Assembly (NCBI RefSeq): GCF_009789575.1
Contig: NZ_CP046908.1
Coordinates: 3,811,001 to 3,875,000, forward strand
Direction: 5' to 3'
DNA: 64,000 nucleotides
Source of the DNA: Stappia indica
Lineage (GTDB): Bacteria > Pseudomonadota > Alphaproteobacteria > Rhizobiales > Stappiaceae
Within the stretch, counting starts at the first letter, position 1; each line of letters begins with the position of its first letter. Shown here in pieces: positions 7,171 through 14,710 of this stretch. The notes beneath the pieces are model-generated. The model saw nothing but the letters and a program-made list of their open reading frames with translations. It had not been told where the DNA came from and made no database searches. Position numbers and translations under genes: made by a program.

Positions 7171-8844
7171 ATGCACGGGAACGAGGCGCGCCGGATCTCC
7201 GGTACGGGCGGATTTTTGCTGGTCAAGGCGCTGGAGCAGCTCGGCGCGGGCCGCGTCTTCTGCGTGCCGGGCGAGAGCTACCTGCCGGTGCTCGACGCGC
7301 TGCACGATGCCTCCATTCCCGTCACTGTGTGCCGCCAGGAAGGCGGCGCCGCGATGATGGCCGAGGCCTGGGGCAAGCTGACCGGCCGGCCCGGCATCTG
7401 CATGGTCACCCGCGGCCCCGGCGCCACCAATGCCGCCGCCGGCCTGCATGTCGCCCAGCAGGATTCCACGCCGATGATTCTCTTCGTCGGCCAGATCGAG
7501 ACCGGCATGCGCGGCCGCGACGCCTTCCAGGAAGTCGACTACCGCCAGATGTTCGGCGGTATCGCCAAGTGGGTGGCCGAGATCGAGGACCCGGCCCGCA
7601 TCCCGGAGATGCTCTCTCGCGCCTATCATGTGGCCACGTCCGGGCGCCCCGGCCCGGTGGTCCTCGCCCTGCCGGAGGACACGCTTGCCCGCACCGCCGA
7701 GGTGGCGGAGCTGCCGCCCTTCCGCCCGGTCGAGACGCATCCCTCGCTCGCCCAGATGGCGGAGCTGCAAAAGCGCCTGTGGGCGGCCCGCCGGCCGCTC
7801 GCCATTCTCGGCGGCAGCCGCTGGAACGACGCCGCGCGCGCGGCCTTCGCCCGCTTCGCCGAGCGCTTCCGCCTGCCGGTCGCCTGCTCCTTCCGCCGGC
7901 AGATGTTGTTCGACAACCTGCATCCCAACTATGCCGGCGATGTCGGCATCGGCATCAACCCGGCGCTGGCCGAGCGGGTGAGGGAGGCGGACCTCCTGCT
8001 CCTCGTCGGCGGGCGCATGTCGGAGATGCCGAGCCAGTCCTATGAGCTGCTCGACATTCCCTCGCCGCGCCAGGCGCTGGTGCATGTGCATGCCGGCGCC
8101 GAGGAACTCGGCCGGGTCTATCTCCCCGATCTGGCGATCCATGCGACCCCGATCGGCTTTGCCGCCGCGCTGGAGGGGCTGCAGCCGCCGAACGAGATCG
8201 CCTGGTCGGGCAGCGCGGACGAGGCCCACAAGTCCTATCTCGCCTGGTCGGGCGCGCGGCCCAAGGTGCCGGGCGCCCTGCAGATGGCGCAGGTGATGGA
8301 CTGGCTGGAGGAAAACCTGCCGGACGATGCGGTGCTGACCAATGGCGCGGGCAACTACGCCACCTGGGTGCACCGCTTCCACCGCTTCCGCCGCAACAAC
8401 ACCCAGCTCGCCCCGACCAGCGGCTCGATGGGCTACGGCCTTCCGGCTGCCGTCGCCGCCGGGCTGCATTCGCCCGGCCGCCGCGTCGTCTGCTTTGCCG
8501 GCGACGGCTGCCTGCAGATGACCATGCAGGAGTTCGGCACGGCGGTGCAGGATGGATCGGCGATCATCGTCGTCGTCGTCGACAACGGCATGTACGGCAC
8601 CATCCGCATGCACCAGGAGCGGGATTTCCCGGGCCGCGTCTCGGCGACGACCCTCGTCAATCCGGACTTCGCCGCCCTTGCCCGCGCCTATGGAGCCCAT
8701 GCGGAGACGGTGCTGACGGCGGACGAGTTCGGCCCCGCCTTCAAGCGGGCGGCGGCCTCCGGCGGGCCGGCCCTGCTGCATCTCAAGCTCGATCCGGAGG
8801 CGATCACCCCGGTGCGCAGCTTGAGCCAGATCCGCGCCGGCTGA
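7171..8844 (+). CDS. Thiamine pyrophosphate-dependent enzyme, acetolactate synthase-like
   Basis: A 557-residue member of the TPP-dependent decarboxylase/synthase family (acetolactate synthase, benzoylformate decarboxylase and relatives). Domain order is N-terminal PYR domain (residues 10-180, with the cofactor-activating Glu in CRQEGGAAMMAEAW near residue 57), central FAD/nucleotide-type domain, then C-terminal PP domain with the TPP/Mg motif beginning GDGCLQMTMQEF near residue 445 and ending VDN. Length matches the family. No small regulatory subunit (ilvH) adjoins, so biosynthetic acetolactate synthase is unlikely. It may act in catabolism of a 2-oxo acid or C2 unit; the substrate cannot be read. 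It is convergent with the Pat-like gene. Confidence 0.8.
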   Translation: MHGNEARRISGTGGFLLVKALEQLGAGRVFCVPGESYLPVLDALHDASIPVTVCRQEGGAAMMAEAWGKLTGRPGICMVTRGPGATNAAAGLHVAQQDSTPMILFVGQIETGMRGRDAFQEVDYRQMFGGIAKWVAEIEDPARIPEMLSRAYHVATSGRPGPVVLALPEDTLARTAEVAELPPFRPVETHPSLAQMAELQKRLWAARRPLAILGGSRWNDAARAAFARFAERFRLPVACSFRRQMLFDNLHPNYAGDVGIGINPALAERVREADLLLLVGGRMSEMPSQSYELLDIPSPRQALVHVHAGAEELGRVYLPDLAIHATPIGFAAALEGLQPPNEIAWSGSADEAHKSYLAWSGARPKVPGALQMAQVMDWLEENLPDDAVLTNGAGNYATWVHRFHRFRRNNTQLAPTSGSMGYGLPAAVAAGLHSPGRRVVCFAGDGCLQMTMQEFGTAVQDGSAIIVVVVDNGMYGTIRMHQERDFPGRVSATTLVNPDFAALARAYGAHAETVLTADEFGPAFKRAAASGGPALLHLKLDPEAITPVRSLSQIRAG

Positions 8845-8860
8845 CCCGGCCCGGCCCGCC

Positions 8861-11587
8861 TCAGGCGGGCCCTGCGCCTTTCTCGCCGGCGGCTGCGACC
8901 GGCAGCGTCACCTTGGCGATGGCGTCGTCGTCGACGGACGACGTCACGGTGAAGCCGAGCGCGGTGCACATCGCCAGCATGGTGGTGTTTTCCTTCAGCA
9001 CCTCGCCGGTGATCGTCTCGATGCCGTCCGAGCGCGCATAGTCGATGATCAGCTGCATCAAGGCCCAGCCGAGGCCGCGGCCCTTCAGGTCCGACTGGAC
9101 GATGATCGCGTATTCGCCGGTCCGGTGGTCCGGATCGGCATGCAGGCGCACGACGCCGAGGATCTCGTCCGTGCCCGGCGTGGTTGCGGCAAAGGCCATG
9201 GCCCGCGAATAGTCGAGCTGCACCAGCCGCTGCATGAAGGCGTGGTTGAACTCCTTGACCGGCGCGAAGAAGCGCAGCCGCAGGTCGTGCGGCGACACTT
9301 TCTCGAAGAAGCGGCGATAGCGCTCCTCGTCCTCCGGCCGCACCGGACGGATGTCGACGGTGCTGCCGTCCTTGAGCTGCAGCTGCGTCTCCCACTCCTT
9401 CGGATAGGGGGCGATGGCGAGCCGCGAGGTCGGGTGGCGTCCGCGATGCACTTCCGGCTCGCGCAGGGCGATCCGCGCGTCCAGCGCGATGACGCCGTCG
9501 GCATCGGCGACCAGCGGGTTGAGATCGAGCTCGTGCACCTCCGGCAGGTCGACGGCGATCTGCGCCACCTTGACGAGGGTCAGCGCGATGGCGTCGAGAT
9601 CGGCCGCCGGCCGGTTGCGGAAGCCGGCGAGCAGCCGGCTCACCCGCGTCTGGCGGATCAGCGCATGGGCAAGATTGAGATCGAGCGGCGGCAGCGCCAG
9701 CGCCACGTCGCCCATCACCTCGACGCCCGTGCCGCCGTGGCCGAACAGCAGCACCGGCCCGAAGCCCGGATCGTCGGCAAGGCCGATGAAGATCTCCGTG
9801 CCGCTGGCCGAGCGCACCATCGGCTGCAGCAGGATGCCGGTGATCTCGGCTGCCGGATGCGCCGTGCCGATCCGCTCCAGCAGCGTCGCGGCGGCGATCC
9901 GTACCGCCTCCGGCGAGGCAAGGTCGAGCACCACGCCGCCCACATCCGACTTGAACGGCAGCTGCGGCGAGACGAGTTTCAGCGCCAGCCGCTCGGCCTG
10001 CATCAACAGGTCGCGCGCCAGGATCTCGGCCTCCTGCGGCGAGGCGGCGAGGCGGCCGGGCGCCTGCTTGATGCCATAGCAGGCCAGCAGCTCGGCGATC
10101 TCGCCGGGATCGAGCCAGGTTCGCCCGCTGTCGAGCGCGCCGCGCACCAGGCGGCGTGCCGTCTCGCTGTCGGTGGTGAAGCCGGCCGGCAGGCTGGGCG
10201 GGGCCGCCATCAGCATCTCGCGGGCATCGGCGTAGCGCACCAGATGCATGAACGAGCGCACCGCCTCCGAGGCGCTGCCGTGGCAGGGGATACGCGCGGC
10301 ATCCAGCGGCTGGCGCGGCAGCGGCGGCCCGGCCGTCAGCGCCACCAGCAGCGGCTTGCGCCGGCCGTAGCCCGATTGCGTCTCGCCATGGGCCTTGGCC
10401 AGCTCGCCGGCGATGCCTTCCAGGTCCACGAAGGCGGAGGGGGCGGCCACTGCCAGCACCGCATCGACATTGGGGGCCTTCAGCAGCGCCTTGGCGACCT
10501 CGCCATAGCGCGCCGGCGGCGAGGTCTCGTGCAGGGTCAGCGGGTTGGCCCGGCTCTGCCCCTTTCGGCGCAGCGGCGCGAGCTGCTCTGCCGTGGCGCC
10601 GTCGAGCTCGGCCAGCTGCCCGCCCTGCCGCTCCAGCTGGTCGGCGGCCAGCGTTGCCAGGCTGCCGCCGGTCGCCATGATGGCAAGGCGCCGCCCGGCC
10701 ACCGGCTTCACCCGGCTCACCGTTTCCACCGCCTCGAACATCTCGTCGATATCGCCGACACGCAGCACGCCGGCGCGCGCTAGCGCCGCATCGTAGACCG
10801 CGTCCTGCACGGCGATCCGCCCGGCATGGGTGACGCGCTCGCCGATCCGCTCGCGGCTGGCGCCCGAGCGCAGCACGACGACCGGCTTGGACCGGGCGGC
10901 GACGCGGGCGGCCGACAGGAACTTGCGCGGATTGGCGATGGTTTCCAGATGCACCAGGATCGCCCGGGTGCGGTAGTCGAGCGCGAACCAGTCGAGCAGG
11001 TCCGACACGTCGACATCCGTGCGCTGGCCGAGCGAGGCAATGGCGGAAAAGCCGATGCCGTTGGCCTTCGCCCAGGACAGCGTGGCATTCACCACCGTGC
11101 CCGAGCGGGCGATGAAGGCAAGGTCGCCCTTGCCGGCCTCGCAGACGCCCAGATGCGCCGCGAGCCCGGTCGCAGGGGCCGCGATGCCGAGGCTTCCGGG
11201 GCCGAGCAGGCGCAGCGTGTGGGGGCGGGCGGCCTGCAGCGTCGCGGTGACGGTGGCCTCGTCCCAGCGGTCGTAGCCGGGCGACAGGGCGGCAACGGCG
11301 CGCGTTCCGGCAGCGCCGAGGGCCGCGACTGCGGCCGGTGCGTCCTCGGGAGCGCCCAGATAGAGCGCAAGGTCGGGGGCAAACGGCAGCTCGGCGATGG
11401 TGGCGACCGCGCGCATGCGCCCGCCGCCCGTGTCCCGCGGACAGGCGACTGTTGCCATGTCTCCGGCAAAGCCGCCGCCTGCAAGGCGCGACAGCAGCAG
11501 CTCGGGCACCTCATCGCCGAAGCGGTCGGGTCCGACCACGGCCAGCGAGGCCGGGCGGAACAGCGCTTCGAGGTTGCGGATCGTCAT
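8861..11587 (-). CDS. Pat-like protein: NDP-forming acyl-CoA synthetase domains fused to a GNAT acetyltransferase
   Basis: This 908-residue protein has the layout of bacterial protein acetyltransferase Pat/YfiQ. A CoA-binding/ligase region comes first (FRPASLAVVG at the N-terminus, then ERVTHAGRIAVQDAVYDAAL with a His in the phosphohistidine position). An ATP-grasp domain follows (GIKQAPGRLA; KLVSPQLPFKSDVGGVVLDL; EIFIGLADDPGFGPVLLFGHGG). A C-terminal GNAT domain (residues about 755-895) contains the acetyl-CoA loop QSDLKGRGLGWALMQ. Pat enzymes acetylate lysines, classically on acetyl-CoA synthetase. The ATG at 11587 has GGGTGA upstream; a TTG two codons earlier is possible. The stop lies in the loop of an 8-bp GC hairpin (8853-8871). 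Confidence 0.85.
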   Translation of the reverse strand: MTIRNLEALFRPASLAVVGPDRFGDEVPELLLSRLAGGGFAGDMATVACPRDTGGGRMRAVATIAELPFAPDLALYLGAPEDAPAAVAALGAAGTRAVAALSPGYDRWDEATVTATLQAARPHTLRLLGPGSLGIAAPATGLAAHLGVCEAGKGDLAFIARSGTVVNATLSWAKANGIGFSAIASLGQRTDVDVSDLLDWFALDYRTRAILVHLETIANPRKFLSAARVAARSKPVVVLRSGASRERIGERVTHAGRIAVQDAVYDAALARAGVLRVGDIDEMFEAVETVSRVKPVAGRRLAIMATGGSLATLAADQLERQGGQLAELDGATAEQLAPLRRKGQSRANPLTLHETSPPARYGEVAKALLKAPNVDAVLAVAAPSAFVDLEGIAGELAKAHGETQSGYGRRKPLLVALTAGPPLPRQPLDAARIPCHGSASEAVRSFMHLVRYADAREMLMAAPPSLPAGFTTDSETARRLVRGALDSGRTWLDPGEIAELLACYGIKQAPGRLAASPQEAEILARDLLMQAERLALKLVSPQLPFKSDVGGVVLDLASPEAVRIAAATLLERIGTAHPAAEITGILLQPMVRSASGTEIFIGLADDPGFGPVLLFGHGGTGVEVMGDVALALPPLDLNLAHALIRQTRVSRLLAGFRNRPAADLDAIALTLVKVAQIAVDLPEVHELDLNPLVADADGVIALDARIALREPEVHRGRHPTSRLAIAPYPKEWETQLQLKDGSTVDIRPVRPEDEERYRRFFEKVSPHDLRLRFFAPVKEFNHAFMQRLVQLDYSRAMAFAATTPGTDEILGVVRLHADPDHRTGEYAIIVQSDLKGRGLGWALMQLIIDYARSDGIETITGEVLKENTTMLAMCTALGFTVTSSVDDDAIAKVTLPVAAAGEKGAGPA

Positions 11588-11678
11588 CGGCAATCACCCG
11601 GGTTGGTCGGCGGCGCGGCCGGTCCTGCCGGAGAGTGTGGCGCGAAAGACGGGGAAGTCAAAGGCAGTAAATATATGA

Positions 11679-11712
11679 AGGCGCCGCCACTTCCCCCGAT
11701 GTGGCGGCGCCT
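11679..11712 (-). terminator. Terminator of the universal stress protein gene
   Basis: A perfect 12-bp stem (AGGCGCCGCCAC / GTGGCGGCGCCT) with a ten-base loop. On the minus strand it is followed by TTCATATATTT. It separates usp from the downstream pat-like gene. Confidence 0.65.
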
Positions 11713-11785
11713 CGCTTTCGGGCGTCAGGCCTGGGGCCGCGCTCGAAAGCAACTCGTGGCCGGCAGACATTCTCTGCCCGGCGGG

Positions 11786-12616
11786 TCAGTGCGCCATCAG
11801 CACCGGTACGGTCATCGAGGCGAGGATCTCGCGCGTTGCGCCGCCGAACAGGAATTCGCGCATGCGCGAATGGCCGTAGCCGCCCATCGCGATCATATCG
11901 ACGTCGTGGTCGGAGACGTAGTTGAGGATCGCATCGGCAACGCCGGAGCCGGGCCGCGGCACCACGTCGACGGTGACCGACAGGCCGTGCCGGGCGAGAT
12001 AGGTGGCGATGTCGGAGCCGGGCTCGCCGCCGGTGCTGCGGCGTCCGGTCTCCACGATCATCACGGTGACCTTCTTGGCCATCTGTAGCATCGGCATGGC
12101 CGCATGGACGGCGCGGCTGGCCGTCGGGCTGCCGTCCCAGGCCACCATGACGTTCTTCATCTTCAGGCTGCCGCCGATATAGGGCACCACCAGCACCGGC
12201 ACGCCGGCCTCGAACAGCACCGTCTCGATCAGCAATTCGCGCATGGGCTCCGGCGCGTCCGGATTGTCCTGGCCGATGACGACCAGGTCGGTCAGCCGGC
12301 AATGGGCCAGCACCGCTTCTGCGGAGCCGCCGGTGATGACTTCGGCGGTGCGCAGCTCGGCCGCGACACCCGCCTTGCGGGCCATCTCGCTGAAGGTCTC
12401 GCCGGCGCTCTGCGCCGCCTTCAGCGCCTGGTTGCGGGCGATCTCGATATAGTCCGCCGGCATCGGCCCGGCGATGAAGCCGGGGACGACCGGCTCGAAG
12501 GCGACCGTCAGTCCGGTTGCATGCGCACCGGTGCGGGTTGCCAGGTCGAGTGCCGCCTGCGCCGCGTGCTGTTTGCCGGCCAGGTCGACCAGCGTGAGGA
12601 TGTCCTTGATAGCCAT
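11786..12616 (-). CDS. Universal stress protein, two UspA domains in tandem
   Basis: A 276-residue protein with two Usp folds. The N-terminal domain (ILTLVDLAGKQHAAQAAL, 1-145) has a degenerate nucleotide site. The C-terminal domain (KNVMVAWDGSPTASRAVHAA) keeps the ATP-binding G-x2-G-x9-GS-like element at MGGYGHSRMREFLFGGATREI. Tandem Usps are commonly induced under low oxygen, starvation or redox stress. The promoter region carries an FNR/FixK-type box about 95 bases upstream, which supports anaerobic or microaerobic induction. The start MAIKDILTL is typical of the family. Confidence 0.9.
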   Translation of the reverse strand: MAIKDILTLVDLAGKQHAAQAALDLATRTGAHATGLTVAFEPVVPGFIAGPMPADYIEIARNQALKAAQSAGETFSEMARKAGVAAELRTAEVITGGSAEAVLAHCRLTDLVVIGQDNPDAPEPMRELLIETVLFEAGVPVLVVPYIGGSLKMKNVMVAWDGSPTASRAVHAAMPMLQMAKKVTVMIVETGRRSTGGEPGSDIATYLARHGLSVTVDVVPRPGSGVADAILNYVSDHDVDMIAMGGYGHSRMREFLFGGATREILASMTVPVLMAH

Positions 12617-12710
12617 GGATCGTGTCCCTCCATCTCACACCGTGCCGCTGCAGCCGGAAAGGCCGCCGCGGGGGTTGTGCCGAAACTAGGACGTCCGATC
12701 CGCCCGATCC

Positions 12711-12724
12711 TTGACCGGGATCAA
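12711..12724. promoter_or_regulatory. FNR/FixK-type box upstream of usp
   Basis: TTGAC-N4-ATCAA matches the TTGAT-N4-ATCAA anaerobox at nine of ten positions. Its centre is about 101 bases from the usp start codon, compatible with class II activation and a leader of about 60 bases. It also lies upstream of the divergent fasciclin gene, but much further from it. Confidence 0.6.
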
Positions 12725-12928
12725 TCTTCGGGCGTGGAACGGACATGCGCGCGTGTCCCGGACTGGGCGCGCGGTTACGCATCGTTGCACGGGATGGATC
12801 AGATTTAAATCCTCGACGATTTTATCCGGTCAGTATTTCATCCGATGCGCCGCGCCTGCGTAAGAACAATAGGACCCTGCCGCATGAGATGTGCGTCAGT
12901 ATCCCGATAAATGACAACGGAGGCAATC

Positions 12929-13417
12929 ATGCGCAAGTACTTCATCGGTGCGGCTCTCGCGACGGCTCTGGCCACTGCCGGCACCGCGAATGCGGCAAAT
13001 ATCGTCGAGACGGCCCAGCAGGCCGGCACGTTCAACACGCTGATCGCGGCCGCACAGGCCGCCGGTCTCGTCGAGGCCCTGTCCGCCCCTGGCCCGATCA
13101 CGGTCTTCGCGCCGACCGACGAGGCCTTCGCAGCGCTTCCCGCAGGCACGGTCGACAACCTCCTGAAGCCGGAGAACAAGGCCCAGCTGGCCGCGATCCT
13201 CAGCTACCACGTGGTCGGCCAGGAGATCACCTCCGACCAGATCCCGGCCGCCTCGACCGAGGTCGAGACGCTGAAGGGCGAGGGCGACCGCACGATCACC
13301 GTGGTGAAGTCCGACAGCGGTGTCACCGTCGACGGGGCCAATGTGATCACCGCCGACATCAAGGCCGACAACGGCGTCATCCATGTCATCGACAAGGTGA
13401 TCCTGCCGTCCGACTGA
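12929..13417 (+). CDS. Secreted fasciclin (FAS1) domain protein
   Basis: A 162-residue protein with a clear signal peptide (MRKYFIGAALATALATAGTANA, cleavage after ANA near residue 22) and one FAS1 domain. Both FAS1 boxes are present: ITVFAPTDEAFAALPAG (H1-type) and a C-terminal NGVIHVIDKVILPSD (H2-type). FAS1 proteins mediate adhesion or matrix interactions at the cell surface or in the periplasm. The ATG at 12929 has a GGAGG ribosome site and starts the signal peptide; a start six codons upstream would spoil it. It is divergent from usp and shares a terminator with the convergent acyl-CoA dehydrogenase. Confidence 0.9.
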   Translation: MRKYFIGAALATALATAGTANAANIVETAQQAGTFNTLIAAAQAAGLVEALSAPGPITVFAPTDEAFAALPAGTVDNLLKPENKAQLAAILSYHVVGQEITSDQIPAASTEVETLKGEGDRTITVVKSDSGVTVDGANVITADIKADNGVIHVIDKVILPSD

Positions 13418-13440
13418 CCTTGCCGCACATGGTGCATGGA

Positions 13441-13467
13441 AAGGCCGGCGCTCCTCGCCGGCCTTTT
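13441..13467. terminator. Terminator between the convergent fasciclin and acyl-CoA dehydrogenase genes
   Basis: A 10-bp perfect stem (AAGGCCGGCG / CGCCGGCCTT) with a five-base loop has TT after it on the plus strand. The minus-strand side starts with AAGG and reads out less cleanly, so it serves mainly the fasciclin gene. Confidence 0.7.
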
Positions 13468-13493
13468 CGTTTGGCGATGGACCGCCCTCGGCC

Positions 13494-14648
13494 TTACTGG
13501 TCGCGCAGCGCCTCGCGGGCGATGATCAGCCGCTGGATCTCCGAGGTGCCCTCGTAGATCGTGGTGATGCGGGCATCGCGCGCCAGCCGCTCCAGCGGAT
13601 ATTCGCGAATATAGCCCGCCCCGCCATGCAGCTGCAGCGCCGCATAGGTAGCGCGCTGGGCCGCTTCCGAGGCGAAGAGCTTGGCCATCGAGGCCTCGCG
13701 GGCGAAGGGCTTGCCCTCGTCCTTCAGCGCGGCGGCCTGCAGGATCAGCAGCCGCGCCGCCTCCAGCTCGGTCTCCCGGTCGGCGATCATCCACTGCACG
13801 CCCTGCATGTCGGAGATCGCCTTGCCGAACTGCCGGCGCTCCTTCACATAGGCCTTGGCCCGCTCCATCGCCGCGCGGGCGATGCCCAGCGACAGGGCGG
13901 CGATGCCGATGCGCCCGCCGGCCAGCTCGCCCACCGCGATGCGGAAGCCGTCGTTCTCCCGGCCCAGCAGGGCGCTTGCCGGCACCCGGCAATTCTCGAA
14001 ATGCACCTCGTTGGTCGCCGATCCGGTCTGGCCCATCTTCTTCTCGGCCTTGCCGATGACGAGGCCCGGCGTGCCCGCCTCCACCAGGAAGCAGCTGATG
14101 CCCTTGCCCTTCGGCGCCTCCTTGTCGGTGACCGCCCACACCACGAAGACGCCGGCATATTCGGCCGAGGTGATGTAGAGCTTGGAGCCGTTCAGCACGT
14201 AGTCGTCGCCGTCGCGCTCGGCGCGCGTGCGCATCGAGGCCGGGTCGGAGCCCGCGCCCGTTTCCGTCAGGCAGAAGGCGCCGGCGGCATAGGTGCCGTC
14301 GGTCAGCAGCGGCAGGTAGCGGGCGCGCTGGTCGTCGTTGCCCACCGCCTGGATGACTTCCGCCACCATGTTGGAGACCGAGACGGTGACGCCGGTGGAG
14401 GCGCAGGCCCTGCCGATCTCCTCCACCGCGATGGCGAAGGCGACGCTGCCTGCGCCGGTGCCGCCATGGTCGGGCGAGACGTTGAGGCCCATGAAGCCGT
14501 TTTCGGCAAGCAGCTTCAGATTGGCGAGAAAGGCCTCTCGCCCGCCGCCCTGGTCCAGTTCCTCGGCCAGCGGTGCGATCCTGTCCTCGGCGAGCTTTCG
14601 CGCCGTGTCCTGGATGAGATACTCTTCCTCGCTCAACGAAAACTGCAT
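13494..14648 (-). CDS. Acyl-CoA dehydrogenase
   Basis: A 384-residue FAD flavoenzyme of the acyl-CoA dehydrogenase family, which forms the 2,3-double bond of acyl-CoAs in beta-oxidation or branched-chain degradation. The first family signature is AFCLTETGAGSDPASMRTRA (near residue 130). The second is the C-terminal segment QLHGGAGYIREYPLERLARD near 350, followed by the expected IYEGTSEIQRLIIARE end. The catalytic-base Glu fits IYEGT. The ATG at 14648 has GGGAGGAA upstream; longer in-frame starts overlap dctB. It is divergent from dctB with a 62-base gap. Short or branched chain specificity is likely but not provable. Confidence 0.9.
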   Translation of the reverse strand: MQFSLSEEEYLIQDTARKLAEDRIAPLAEELDQGGGREAFLANLKLLAENGFMGLNVSPDHGGTGAGSVAFAIAVEEIGRACASTGVTVSVSNMVAEVIQAVGNDDQRARYLPLLTDGTYAAGAFCLTETGAGSDPASMRTRAERDGDDYVLNGSKLYITSAEYAGVFVVWAVTDKEAPKGKGISCFLVEAGTPGLVIGKAEKKMGQTGSATNEVHFENCRVPASALLGRENDGFRIAVGELAGGRIGIAALSLGIARAAMERAKAYVKERRQFGKAISDMQGVQWMIADRETELEAARLLILQAAALKDEGKPFAREASMAKLFASEAAQRATYAALQLHGGAGYIREYPLERLARDARITTIYEGTSEIQRLIIAREALRDQ

Positions 14649-14710
14649 CGGCGTTCCTCCCAGAACAATGATGTCGCCATAGGGTTGGATCAGGACCGCA
14701 AGAACCGGCC

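Noticed and set aside
7069-8781. A 570-codon minus-strand frame opposite the TPP enzyme
   Set aside because: The TPP enzyme on the plus strand has full family motifs; the antisense frame is Arg/Gly/His-rich without domains.
7171-8844. Biosynthetic acetolactate synthase large subunit (ilvB/ilvI)
   Set aside because: No regulatory subunit gene follows and the sequence lacks the close IlvB pattern; only the broad TPP family call is safe.
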